Positions 7,956-14,626 of a stretch of DNA of 20,089 nucleotides are shown one piece after another (positions within the stretch are counted from its first letter, which is position 1; each line of letters starts with the position of its first letter). Origin of the DNA: Cyanobacteria bacterium UBA5018. Its GTDB lineage: Bacteria; Cyanobacteriota; Cyanobacteriia; PCC-6307; Cyanobiaceae. A model generated the notes under the pieces. It saw nothing but the letters and a program-made list of their open reading frames with translations. It did not search any database and was not told the DNA's origin. The position numbers were made by a program, and so were the translations under genes. The stretch covers positions 3,299 to 23,387 of the forward strand of contig DGYA01000141.1 of NCBI GenBank assembly GCA_002396505.1. Direction: 5' to 3'.

Positions 7956-8277
7956 TCTTCGGGTGGTGAACCATCAGAAGCAAGCCGACTTGCCGGACCC
8001 ACTTGGCTCAGCTGAAGCTTGGGGTCTGAGTCTGTCAACGCATGACTTCTACCGGCAACTTGCCAAGTCCTTAGAGTCATCAGGGAGCATTGAGCTGCCA
8101 AAGATAAGGCTTCGAGCGCGACACAATCTGAGTTGGCGTGATGCCACCTGGCTAGTGTTCCAGCACGATCAGTTCGGTACAGTGGTGGTGCTGCAACGCA
8201 ACTTTGCCGTACGCGTTCAGGGACCGCGACAGCCCACCGCGAGCTTCATCCCCGCCAAGCTGTTGACAGCAGCTTGA
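7846..8277 (+). pseudogene. Probable frameshifted C-terminal part of the SGNH gene
   Basis: This frame opens after a stop at 7843-7845 and runs to TGA 8275-8277; the first usual start inside it is TTG 7921. It reads protein-like from about 7880 (SASQDRFALEDNLKHYLATD, then LSTHDFYRQLAKSLESSG, HDQFGTVVVLQRNFAVRV). It overlaps the end of the preceding frame, whose own last residues look unnatural, so the simplest view is one gene shifted by one base. I recognise no domain in it. An independent small gene starting at 7921 cannot be excluded, but no good ribosome site is visible. Confidence 0.45.
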
Positions 8278-8394
8278 ATCCCGGTTTCATCTCAGGCAGA
8301 ATCCATCTGTGATGTGCACACCCCCGGCTGGTTACGACAACCAGTCCGCGTCAGAAATGCCAGCCGGGCCATCCAGGATCCGGCCCGGAGCTGC
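8278..8394. other. Short non-coding flank with two hairpins
   Basis: No supported gene. It holds an inverted repeat CTGGTT-ACGAC-AACCAG (8328-8344) and a GC-rich one, CCGGGCC (8364-8370) with GGCCCGG (8382-8388). Neither is followed by a T-run on either strand, so I do not call a terminator. Confidence 0.4.
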
Positions 8395-8798
8395 TGTCAG
8401 CCGACATCGAAAACTGAGCCAGCGCTTTGCATCATTAAATGTTACCGTTATTTAGTGTCGCGACTGAATTGGTCGTTTCCTCTGTCTGCGTCCCCTTTCC
8501 TGCTGATCGCATCACCCCCAGCAGCCGCTCTGCTCGGGCTGTTCGCCATTCCTTGACGCACCGCTCCATTGAGCGCAGCTGACCCTCGTGGTAGCTGCCC
8601 GGAACTGTGTTAGCCAGTGATCACCACCAGCTCATCCACCAGCGCTACAGATTAGGGCCGGTCGATCTACGCTTTCGCTTCTCAACAGACCGCCCTGCAG
8701 CACGGCCCATGGCGGCAACAGTTCAACTGAGGCAACAGCCTACGCAGTCAACAGTTTTTAAGATACAATGCGGCCTCAGTTTTCGCTGTTGGTTGACA
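8395..8798 (-). mobile_element. Gutted IS21-like element with both ends and target duplication
   Basis: The ends are inverted repeats: 8395-8418 and the reverse complement of 8775-8798 agree at 21 of 24 positions. Both begin TGTCA and share CGAAAACTGAG. The element is flanked on both sides by GCTGC (8390-8394 and 8799-8803), a 5-bp target duplication. TG...CA tips and a short duplication fit IS21-like elements. Inside, only the C-terminal tail of a transposase survives on the minus strand. At 404 bp it is too short to be autonomous. The promoter of hicAB lies only 24 nt beyond its right end. Confidence 0.75.
8435..8614 (-). pseudogene. IS21-like (rve) transposase C-terminal remnant
   Basis: The minus-strand frame reads NTVPGSYHEGQLRSMERCVK, then EWRTARAERLLGVMRSAGKG, and ends at a TAA (8435-8437) just inside the element's left inverted repeat. 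The stretch PG-Y-EGQLR-(T/M)-(L/E)-R-VK-WR resembles the QLRTLQRRVKxWR signature found in integrase-core transposases of the IS21-related group. The catalytic domain is missing. Upstream in the same frame stops appear within about 20 codons, so only this tail is recognisable. Confidence 0.55.
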
Positions 8799-8821
8799 GC
8801 TGCGGCTCACCGGCTGAGCGA

Positions 8822-8849
8822 TTGAACTTCAGCCTTCCAGTGCTATAAT
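8822..8849 (+). promoter_or_regulatory. Near-consensus sigma-70 type promoter for hicAB
   Basis: TTGAAC at 8822-8827 and a perfect TATAAT at 8844-8849 are separated by 16 nt. The start codon of hicA (GTG 8857) is only 7 nt after the -10 box, so transcription would begin at or next to the start codon, giving a leaderless or nearly leaderless message. Confidence 0.7.
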
Positions 8850-8856
8850 CAATTGC

Positions 8857-9111
8857 GTGAACGGAACCCATCGCAAAACCCTCGAAAAGGTGCTCGCCGA
8901 TCCCGTCAATGAGAACATCGAGTAGTCTCGAATCGAATCCTCGTTGAAGGCAGCGTGCTGCAGGGTTGTTGAAGGCGCAGGCTAGTCTGTCACATTTGAA
9001 TTAAGTAGCAGAAAGATTACCTTCCACTGCCCTCATTCTGGCAAGGAAGCGCTTCGCTACCGGGTCCTAGCCGTTCGGGGGTTCATCGCACGAATGGAGA
9101 TCAAGCCATGA
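8857..9111 (+). pseudogene. hicA: HicA-family toxin gene with two amber codons
   Basis: Intact HicA is a small double-stranded-RNA-binding-fold mRNA interferase neutralised by HicB. From GTG 8857 the frame reads NGTHRKTLEKVLADPVNENI, E, TAG (8923-8925), SRIESSLKAACCRVVEGAG, TAG (8983-8985), SVTFELSSRKITFHCPHSGK, EALRYRVLAVRGFIARMEIK, P, stop. The pattern HRKTLE-(I/V)-DPV-NIEW-IE and FH-PH-GKEA-RY-V fits the HicA variant common in cyanobacteria and proteobacteria; the first TAG replaces the expected Trp. No frameshift interrupts its 84 codons. The TGA overlaps the hicB start (ATGA at 9108-9111), as in intact hicAB operons. Unless the ambers are suppressed, no toxin is made. Confidence 0.82.
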
Positions 9112-9404
9112 TCAATTCCATGGCCTACAAGGGATACACGGCGAGCATGGTCTTCGATACTGAAGACAAGATTATCGTTGGTCGCGTCCTGGACATTGAC
9201 GGCATTATCTCGTTTCATGGCGAGTCTGCAGCAGAGTTTGAGTCCAACTTTCGTGCAGCCATTGAAGACTATCTAGCCGCATCCCAGGCACTGGATTCTT
9301 CGCCAGAAAAGCCCGCAAGCAGTAAGGTAATGCTGCGCATCTCATCTGAGATACATGCGGCAGCTCTCAAGGCTGCTGCCCGGAGCGGAACCAGCCTCAA
9401 CTAG
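9108..9404 (+). CDS. hicB: HicB-family antitoxin, C-terminally truncated by amber
   Basis: This 98-aa product has the HicB-like N-terminal fold (MAYKGYTASMVFDTEDKIIV, GRVLDIDGIISFHGESAAEF, IEDYLAASQAL) that binds and blocks HicA. It also has the start of the C-terminal ribbon-helix-helix DNA-binding region (KVMLRISSEIHAAALKAAAR, SGTSLN). TAG at 9402-9404 stands where SLNQW is usual and cuts the second helix; the frame continues with WAEQALGKAARKP beyond it. The truncated protein may keep the toxin-binding part but lose operator binding. ATG 9108 overlaps the hicA stop; ATG 9120 is a possible alternative start. It is the distal gene of the promoter at 8822-8849. Confidence 0.82.
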   Translation: MINSMAYKGYTASMVFDTEDKIIVGRVLDIDGIISFHGESAAEFESNFRAAIEDYLAASQALDSSPEKPASSKVMLRISSEIHAAALKAAARSGTSLN

Positions 9405-9591
9405 TGGGCGGAGCAGGCACTCGGTAAAGCGGCTCGAAAGCCATCCACTCGGCCGTCGCCTTCCAACGACGCCCAAAACCCCTCGTCAAAGCCGATCCGC
9501 TACGGCAAACAAGGCAAACCCAACCCAAGCCACGCGATACATTCCAACGGAACTAATTGGTGGGCTAATAGCATGAGGGTTAGCCAGCAAA
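9405..9591. other. Former hicB 3' end and spacer
   Basis: The hicB frame stays open past its amber codon to 9621-9623, but only the first about 15 codons (WAEQALGKAARKP) look like protein. The rest reads as spacer. No terminator or other gene was seen between the converging genes. Confidence 0.4.
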
Positions 9592-11283
9592 TTAGCGCAC
9601 AGAGAGTGGCAGCTGCAGACTAGCGGCCGTGCGATTGAAAACAGCCAGATCCTGCTCTAATGACCATTGCAAGCGGGCTTTTTGATTGCGGGCCAAGAAG
9701 GCATCGCAACTGGAAGTTGCCTGTGCACAGGCCGCCACCGGCCGCCAGCTCTGGGTATCGGCCCAGAGGCTGTCTCCGGGTAGGAAGGCATATTCGAGCG
9801 TGTTGCGTTCTAGGCTGAGCAGATCCTGCCAGCGCAATGCGTAGGTGGTAACGGCGCGTTGCAGCTCATGGGTGCGATCGATTCGGGAGATGCCCTCGTC
9901 ATCGGTGGAAATCAGCGTGGGTACGCCGGCCGCCCGGTAGACGGGGAAGGGATGCTGGTTGCCTTCAACACCAAGTATTTGGGCGTTGCTGGTTAAGTTA
10001 ATTTCCACCGCGATGCGCCGGCGCGCCATCTCGCTCAGCAGGCCATAGGAGTCGGTTTCGTACATCACAGCAACGCCATGGCCGATCCGCCTGGCGTGGC
10101 CCAGGGTAACGGCCTCACGCACATGAAACAGCAGCGCTTCTGGCGGCACTAGACCCATGGTCAACTCCCCGGCATGGAGCGACACCCGGGTATCGGGCAG
10201 ATCGCGGAGCACATGGTCAATCATCCGCATTTGCAGGGAGTAATCCGCTAATGCCACCGGATCATCTTCTGGGGCAACGAAATTAAAACCAACCACAGAG
10301 GGTGCCGCCTTGGTGAGCATGGCGGCGAACAGGGTTTGGGCATAGACGCGCCATGGCGGGGCCGTGCGCGTCACCTGCTGAAGCCAGCGGACGGTGACGC
10401 CACAGCCAGGGCTGGGGTTGGCGCGTGCGCAGCCCTGGGCGCTGCGCAGGTCGGCATCAAGCTTGGCGGCATCCGCTACGGCTGTTTGCACGATTTGCGT
10501 TAAACCGGAGCTGAGTAGTGCAGCGCGGAACTTATCCATGTCGCCATTCCAGGGGCTCTGGCTGTTGAGCTGATCGGCCAGCTGAGCCACGGCTCTGCCC
10601 TGGAAGGTGATCATCAATTCGATATAGCGCATGCGCTGCCGGCCAGCACGATCCACTACCTCTTGCGCCATCATCGCCGGAGTGGCCACGCCACTGAAAC
10701 GCCCGAAGGTTGCGAAGAATTGGTCATGGCCTGAAAAACCGCTGCTCGGCAGGAAAGAACGCATCGACCAACCGTTCACCAGGCTGCGGTTGAGCTGGGC
10801 ATCCTGGACAGCCGCTGACAGCGGTGTGGTGGCGCCAGTGCAGGGCGGCGGCGAGACGGTTGTCGTCTTGGCATCGAAGCAGTTGCCCAGGGAAGCACCC
10901 ATGCGGATCAACCCCTCCGCATAGGCCGCTCCGCTGAGGTGATTATGTAAATCGCCACCTTTTGGCATCGCATAAAGGAAGGCCCGCAGCTGAGGCGGAC
11001 TGGCGACAACTTGCTGGTATCGCTTTGCCGCCTCTGGATACTCAGTGCCAAATTTGATCGCATAATCACCCCGCTTAGCCATGGGGCTTACCTGCCTGGG
11101 CGATGGCTTCGCAGCCACTAAAGATGCGCTATTCCCCCCTCTGCTGCCCTGAGCCAACCAAGTAGATCGATCAGACTGCCGCTCCCCCGCCAGAGCGGCA
11201 GTCCGGTGCCACTCCCCCGCGCCTGAAAACAGCAGCAGGCCCGTGCCGAGACCGCAGACAAGGCGTAGGGCTGAACTCCTCAT
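9592..11283 (-). CDS. Exported adenosine deaminase-like metal-dependent hydrolase
   Basis: This 563-aa protein belongs to the adenosine/AMP deaminase superfamily and probably deaminates adenosine or a related purine outside the cytoplasm, for nucleoside scavenging. The zinc-site residues are all visible: DLHNH (111-115), SLHAGE (368-373, with the catalytic Glu), GHG (401-403) and STDDEG (459-464, with paired Asp). I chose ATG 11283 because it begins a typical signal peptide (MRSSALRLVCGLGTGLLLFS); the frame is open to an ATG at 11376, which would add 31 unlikely residues. It is longer than cytosolic adenosine deaminases (about 340 aa) owing to N-terminal and internal additions. It converges on hicB across about 190 bases. 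No partner gene is adjacent. Substrate specificity is inferred only from family. Confidence 0.88.
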   Translation of the reverse strand: MRSSALRLVCGLGTGLLLFSGAGEWHRTAALAGERQSDRSTWLAQGSRGGNSASLVAAKPSPRQVSPMAKRGDYAIKFGTEYPEAAKRYQQVVASPPQLRAFLYAMPKGGDLHNHLSGAAYAEGLIRMGASLGNCFDAKTTTVSPPPCTGATTPLSAAVQDAQLNRSLVNGWSMRSFLPSSGFSGHDQFFATFGRFSGVATPAMMAQEVVDRAGRQRMRYIELMITFQGRAVAQLADQLNSQSPWNGDMDKFRAALLSSGLTQIVQTAVADAAKLDADLRSAQGCARANPSPGCGVTVRWLQQVTRTAPPWRVYAQTLFAAMLTKAAPSVVGFNFVAPEDDPVALADYSLQMRMIDHVLRDLPDTRVSLHAGELTMGLVPPEALLFHVREAVTLGHARRIGHGVAVMYETDSYGLLSEMARRRIAVEINLTSNAQILGVEGNQHPFPVYRAAGVPTLISTDDEGISRIDRTHELQRAVTTYALRWQDLLSLERNTLEYAFLPGDSLWADTQSWRPVAACAQATSSCDAFLARNQKARLQWSLEQDLAVFNRTAASLQLPLSVR

Positions 11284-11500
11284 GATCTCAGGCGTGCGCC
11301 ATCCAAAAACCAGCCAGATTATGGGCTTAGCCGCATATCCCGTCAACCCATTGACGCACATCTTGAACACTTTCACGGCTCACCGATCTCGGAGCGCCGG
11401 AAGCGCTGCGGCAAATTGCATGATTCTGCATTGCGGCAACTAAATCGACAATTTGGCCGCCCATGGGGATACCCCCAGGTGCCTGTTTAAGCCCCGCCAG
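11284..11500. other. Upstream region of the deaminase gene
   Basis: No gene seen. The stretch contains the probable promoter of the minus-strand deaminase gene, but no convincing pair of hexamers was found by eye. Confidence 0.3.
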
Positions 11501-11734
11501 TTAGCTATTAATTTCGATGCGCTGGGGCCTACGGGCCGTATCAATCAGCAGGTTTTGCAGTAGCTCCCTGCTGCAGATCAGCAGGTGGGCCATGGCCGCA
11601 GCGGTGAGCCTTGGTTCGGCGATCGGGTCGCCACGACCCTCAGCCAGGCTGCGCAGAATCACTGCCAGCTCGCGGCTGATGCTGGCGGCCATCTCCGCCG
11701 TGCTCTCCCGAGCCATTGGCTTGCTCTTTTCCAT
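11501..11734 (-). CDS. Small hypothetical protein (77 aa)
   Basis: I do not recognise a family. The product is mostly helical, with alternating charged and hydrophobic residues (TAEMAASISRELAVILRSLA, TAAAMAHLLICSRELLQNLL), no signal peptide and no membrane segment. ATG 11734 is the longest start; the Met at residue 7 (11716) is an alternative. An overlapping + strand frame exists here but has an unnatural composition. About 217 bases separate it from the deaminase gene on the same strand. Confidence 0.45.
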   Translation of the reverse strand: MEKSKPMARESTAEMAASISRELAVILRSLAEGRGDPIAEPRLTAAAMAHLLICSRELLQNLLIDTARRPQRIEINS

Positions 11735-11839
11735 CGGCCCACTATGGCGGGTTTGGGCGGTAGCAGGACCGCTGGCCAGCGGCGGGAATCCTCTAACTGC
11801 TACGTCTCAGTTCCCCACTAGCGCCAGTCGCCATCCAGC

Positions 11840-12034
11840 CGTATTGCTTAAGCGCTACCGACAGGAGTTGCATGTGCGTCACTATGCCCGCCGTACGCCC
11901 GCTTTACGGTGAACACCTACGAGCAATGGCTTAGACATTTCCTGCGCTTTCATTCATTTTCCACCAAACCGCAGGAGCGCGGTCAAGATATCCGGACGAT
12001 TCAGGAGTTGCCGGGGCACAGCAAACCCTTATAG
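11840..12034 (+). pseudogene. Integron integrase (IntI-type) pseudogene, internally deleted
   Basis: The N-terminal piece LLKRYRQELHVRHYARRT is followed, one frame away, by VNTYEQWLRHFLRFHSFS. This matches the IntI/XerC-like start RYR-x-RHYxxRTxxTYxxWLRRFLRFH. The frame break is an 11-nt insertion near 11889-11901 flanked by TACG repeats; removing it restores RRTVNTYEQ. Directly after FSTKP comes ERGQDIRTIQELPGHS, which is the C-terminal tyrosine-recombinase box (DIRT-QELLGHS), and then a stop at 12032-12034. The middle of the protein, including the catalytic Arg, and the terminal Tyr are missing, so the enzyme is dead. It points toward the attC-like sites at 12258 and 12988. A Xer relic is the alternative, but the RHYxRT and DIRTxQE wording favours IntI. 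Confidence 0.65.
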
Positions 12035-12257
12035 GCGGACCCGCCCATCAACCCCGGAATGGTTCCGACTTGTGTGAACTTCTTGTCATCGCAAGTAATA
12101 TCAGAGGTGCAGTCCGCTTGCCTCCCGCATTTAGACGGCCAAAACGCCGGAGAAGGGGGTATTATGCCGGTCAGACTAAAGCCTGTTGCTTTGAACGTGA
12201 TTCCACGGTTGTGGTGGGTGTTTAGAATCATTGCACGGCAAAGCAACAGCATGCTCG
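12035..12257. other. Spacer between integrase relic and first attC-like site
   Basis: No gene is convincingly supported. A minus-strand frame (12001-12252) and a plus frame (12059-12349) are open, but neither looks like a known protein. If this is an integron relic, the former attI site or an eroded first cassette would lie here. I could not pick out an attI core. Confidence 0.3.
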
Positions 12258-12326
12258 AGCCAACAAACGCCTGCGAGCCGAACGTCGTTCGTCTCGAACG
12301 GCGTTCGGCTCAGCAAATCGTTAGGC
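12258..12326 (+). repeat. attC: attC-like recombination site 1
   Basis: The right core is CGTTAGGC (12319-12326), a perfect GTTRRRY box; the left box AGCCAAC (12258-12264) fits RYYYAAC at six of seven positions. Between them a long imperfect hairpin forms: GAGCCGAACG (from 12274) pairs exactly with CGTTCGGCTC (to 12311), and an inner CGTTCG pairs with CGAACG around a TCT loop. One unpaired T lies in the right arm beside the stem (TTGC-T-GAG against CTGC-GAG), like the extrahelical bases of attC sites. The 69-nt length is within the usual attC range. It marks the upstream boundary of the cassette at 12320-13072. Confidence 0.68.
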
Positions 12327-13072
12327 TTACCGCAGCTTGCCGACAGTAATTGTGACTGAGCCAGAAAAGCTGAACAGATGAGAGAAAGGTATCTCAGGCG
12401 TCCTAGGGCTTTTACTCGTAGCTTCAGCAGCAGCGGTTGCATATTTTCCTCCAGCTCCCAAAACGATTAAGAGAGATTTTAAAAATCTTCAAACATCGAG
12501 CATTAGTACGCCTAGTGATCCATCAACATTAACTCTTGAGATAATGTTATCCGGCATCGGACGATTCTTTTTCTCGCTCAACGGGTATCGTTTTACCAGA
12601 TTGTCAGCTGCCGGTGTCTCTGCCGAATCAGGTGTAATCAGAGAGAAAGCCAGGCAAGAGCTTACAGAGAATATTGCCGGCGCAGAGCATATCAACATTC
12701 AGGATCGAGAAGCCCCTTCGATCACGGCGCCACCCCTTACTAGTGTAACGGCGAAAAATACCGAATATGAAATCTATCCACTTGCCGATGTCCCTGCCAA
12801 AGTGATAGAGGATGCCCTCAATGGCTGGCCCGCTCCCGAAGACAAGCCGACATCAATGGCTGAATTTCAGTTTGCATCACGTAAAGCCGGAAAAGGCAAC
12901 CGTGCATGGCAACTTAAGTTCAAAGGACATCCGCTGGTGGAGGTTTCTTATGGGGGTTATGCGAAAAGGAATCCAACAGTGAAAGTACCCTAACAAGCCC
13001 ATCGAGTGGACAGGTTACCAAAAGCTATTCGCTGTGCCACCTCAATCACCTAGCCTGTCACTCGGGGCAGCG
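12320..13072 (+). mobile_element. Putative integron gene cassette
   Basis: This is the segment between the recombination points of the two attC-like sites (G/TT at about 12320 and 13072). It contains one ORF in the orientation expected, with its 3' end in the downstream attC. Length about 750 nt is ordinary for a cassette. The next gene, a ParA relic, follows attC site 2, but no third attC was found after it. Confidence 0.6.
12378..12993 (+). pseudogene. Integron cassette gene, unknown function, probable 1-nt insertion after start
   Basis: From ATG 12544 the frame encodes 149 aa of no family I recognise (ENIAGAEHINIQDREAPS, AEFQFASRKAGKGNRAWQLK, GHPLVEVSYGGYAKRNPT). The same frame is open back to 12382 with no usual start codon and encodes a clear hydrophobic leader, EKGISGVLGLLLVASAAAVA. 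An ATG at 12378-12380 is separated from that frame by a single A (12381). Without it the product would start MEKGISGVLGLLLVAS and be 204 aa, a membrane-anchored or exported protein. The stop TAA (12991-12993) lies inside the left box of attC site 2, as is typical of cassette genes. Either the gene is broken at codon 2, or translation starts at 12544 without the leader. Confidence 0.6.
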
Positions 13073-13078
13073 TTGGGC
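12988..13078 (+). repeat. attC: attC-like recombination site 2
   Basis: The left box CCCTAAC (12988-12994) and right core CGTTGGGC (13071-13078, fitting GTTRRRY) flank a stem. GAGTGGACAGG (13004-13014) pairs with CCTGTCACTC (13054-13063), leaving exactly one extra G bulged in the left arm, like the extrahelical base that orients attC recombination. An outer GCCC also pairs with GGGGC in the right arm. The variable loop is about 39 nt. The preceding ORF's stop codon is inside the left box. Stem and bulge together make chance unlikely, but activity is unknown. Confidence 0.68.
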
Positions 13079-13174
13079 CTGGTCGGCAGACAGTAGCAGC
13101 CAAACCATTAACAATAATGACCGGGGATCCGGTACGATCATTCGATTGCCAACGACAAACGACTCAGAGGACCG
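13079..13174. promoter_or_regulatory. Upstream region of parA relic
   Basis: This is the 96-nt spacer between attC site 2 and the ParA start. It contains GAGGA (13156-13165 region) as a possible ribosome site for ATG 13175. No clear promoter hexamers were seen. Confidence 0.3.
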
Positions 13175-14229
13175 ATGGCTATTTACTCACTGTGGAACAA
13201 CAAGGGAGGCGTTGGGAAAAGCTACCTTTCATTCCAGATCGCATGTGAATATGTTCGGACGCATCCCAATGTGAATGTCTTAGTTATTGACCTTTGTCCA
13301 CAAGCGAATTCTTCGGGAAGGCTTTTGGGCGGCATGAGCAATGGCGAGCATATCTTGGAAGGCCTAAGCATGCAAACACCACGGAAGACCATTTCCGGAT
13401 ACATCGATGACCGAATTCGCAGCCCGTATGTGAACCCCAACACAGGCTCTAGCTATCTTACACAGGTATCGCAATACAACGCCTCCGTCCCACAAAAGTA
13501 TATCTTGTCGCTGGTGATGAACAGCTCGAAATCCAGGGAGCACGTGTTCTTGGAGCAACCGCGCCTGGCCCGCCTGATGCGTGGCGATATGTTCATACAT
13601 GGATAAGTGATCTTATTCAGGATGTTAGGCACCTCTGGAGGCAGGTCGAATGCGCAGTATTTATTGATTGCAACCCGAGTTTTTCAATTTATACAGAATT
13701 AGCTCTTTCTGCATCTGATCGCCTGATCATACCTTTCTCCGCTGATGGTTCGTCTAAGCGTGCGGTCCGTGCTGTCCTAGCACTTTTGTACGGTGTGATG
13801 CGCACGCCAGGCAGTCGGCAGTCCCAACTCTTTCCTAACTGTCAACAGTTTCGCTTGCAGATACCTAAGATTTAATGCTATGCCGGCAATCGACTTACTC
13901 AATACATCCAGTCTTCTGCTGCATTCCGTAGCGTGGTAACCGAGATAGGTAATGAGATATGGGATGTGTGGTAGGCTAATCCTAACTTCTTTCATATCCA
14001 TCCTACTGGCACTGGCAGCCCACGTTCGAGGGCTGCGTTTGAGAAGATGTTTCAGTATGAGATCGTTGATGCCAATACTGCGTCCGTCGTATCCAGCTCC
14101 CTTGGAATCCCTATCGTTGCCCTTACTGCTGGATCTAGAATTGTAGCGGGCAGGACGATCGTGGTTAATCAGTCTCAGCTTAACAACCAACAGCCGAATA
14201 TCCGAGACCTGACAGCAGCAATCGAATGA
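13175..14229 (+). pseudogene. ParA/MinD-type ATPase pseudogene
   Basis: ParA-type ATPases partition plasmids or other cargo. The start MAIYSLWNNKGGVGKSYLSF holds the deviant Walker A box (KGGVGKS, about residues 10-16), and NVLVIDLCPQANSS holds the following acidic motif. A frameshift near 13490-13500 (after YNASVPQ) moves the reading to LVAGDEQLEIQGARVLG, then AVFIDCNPSFSIYTELALSA and LIIPFSADGSSKRAVRA. In-frame TAA at 13873-13875 and TAG (about 13972-13974, after NEIWDVW) interrupt it further. The end reads FHIHPTGTGSP, AAFEKMFQYEIVDANTASVV, VVNQSQLNNQQPNIRDL and stops at 14227-14229. At about 350 codons it is close to full family length. No ParB gene is adjacent, so it may be a stray plasmid or genomic-island gene, possibly carried as a second cassette. 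Confidence 0.8.
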
Positions 14230-14626
14230 CAATACCCCAGCATCAAGACCCAGCGGGCGGAACCAGTAATACCCTGCCATAAGATAGAACTATTACCCGC
14301 TTTTGATCTAGAGCGTTCGCATGACCAGGGCTTTGCATGCAGGCTCTGCCTGAAAACCATCGCCATTAAAACCTGATTCCGCTCGGCCTGACTTCAATAG
14401 CCCGCCCCTCCATGGCCTCAACTTCGCCAATTATATATACACCTTATGGCGCCAAGCAGGCCAATGCCCCGCGCATCAAATCCAGCGGAGCAACGATGAA
14501 TCAGCCAAAGAAATAAAGAAGAACTTGTTATCACACTTCAAGCTGTTTGCCCCTTTCCCCCATTCGATCGTGCAGCGGGCGCAAATCGCGTTCGCTCAGG
14601 ATGCGAAATAAAAGCCCCCGAGTGGA
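14230..14626. other. Gene-poor stretch after parA relic
   Basis: No gene is supported. Composition is mixed, with AT-rich patches near 14430-14450 and 14500-14540. A short + frame near 14540-14611 (LFAPFPHSIVQRAQIAFAQD) faintly recalls the N-terminus of IS630-type transposases, but it is too short to call. Confidence 0.35.

Noticed and set aside
8364..8388. GC-rich hairpin as a terminator of the sugar operon
   Set aside because: No T-run follows on either strand, and it lies about 90 bases past the last stop codon.
8314..8556. Open + frame of 80 aa
   Set aside because: It crosses the end of the IS21-like element and overlaps the opposite-strand transposase remnant; composition is not protein-like.
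11517..11912. Open + frame of 131 aa
   Set aside because: It is antisense to the more natural 77-aa minus frame; only its last about 20 codons are meaningful, as the start of the integrase relic.
14540..14611. IS630-like transposase N-terminal fragment
   Set aside because: About 23 residues with a vague resemblance are too little to support a call; a BLASTX search would decide.
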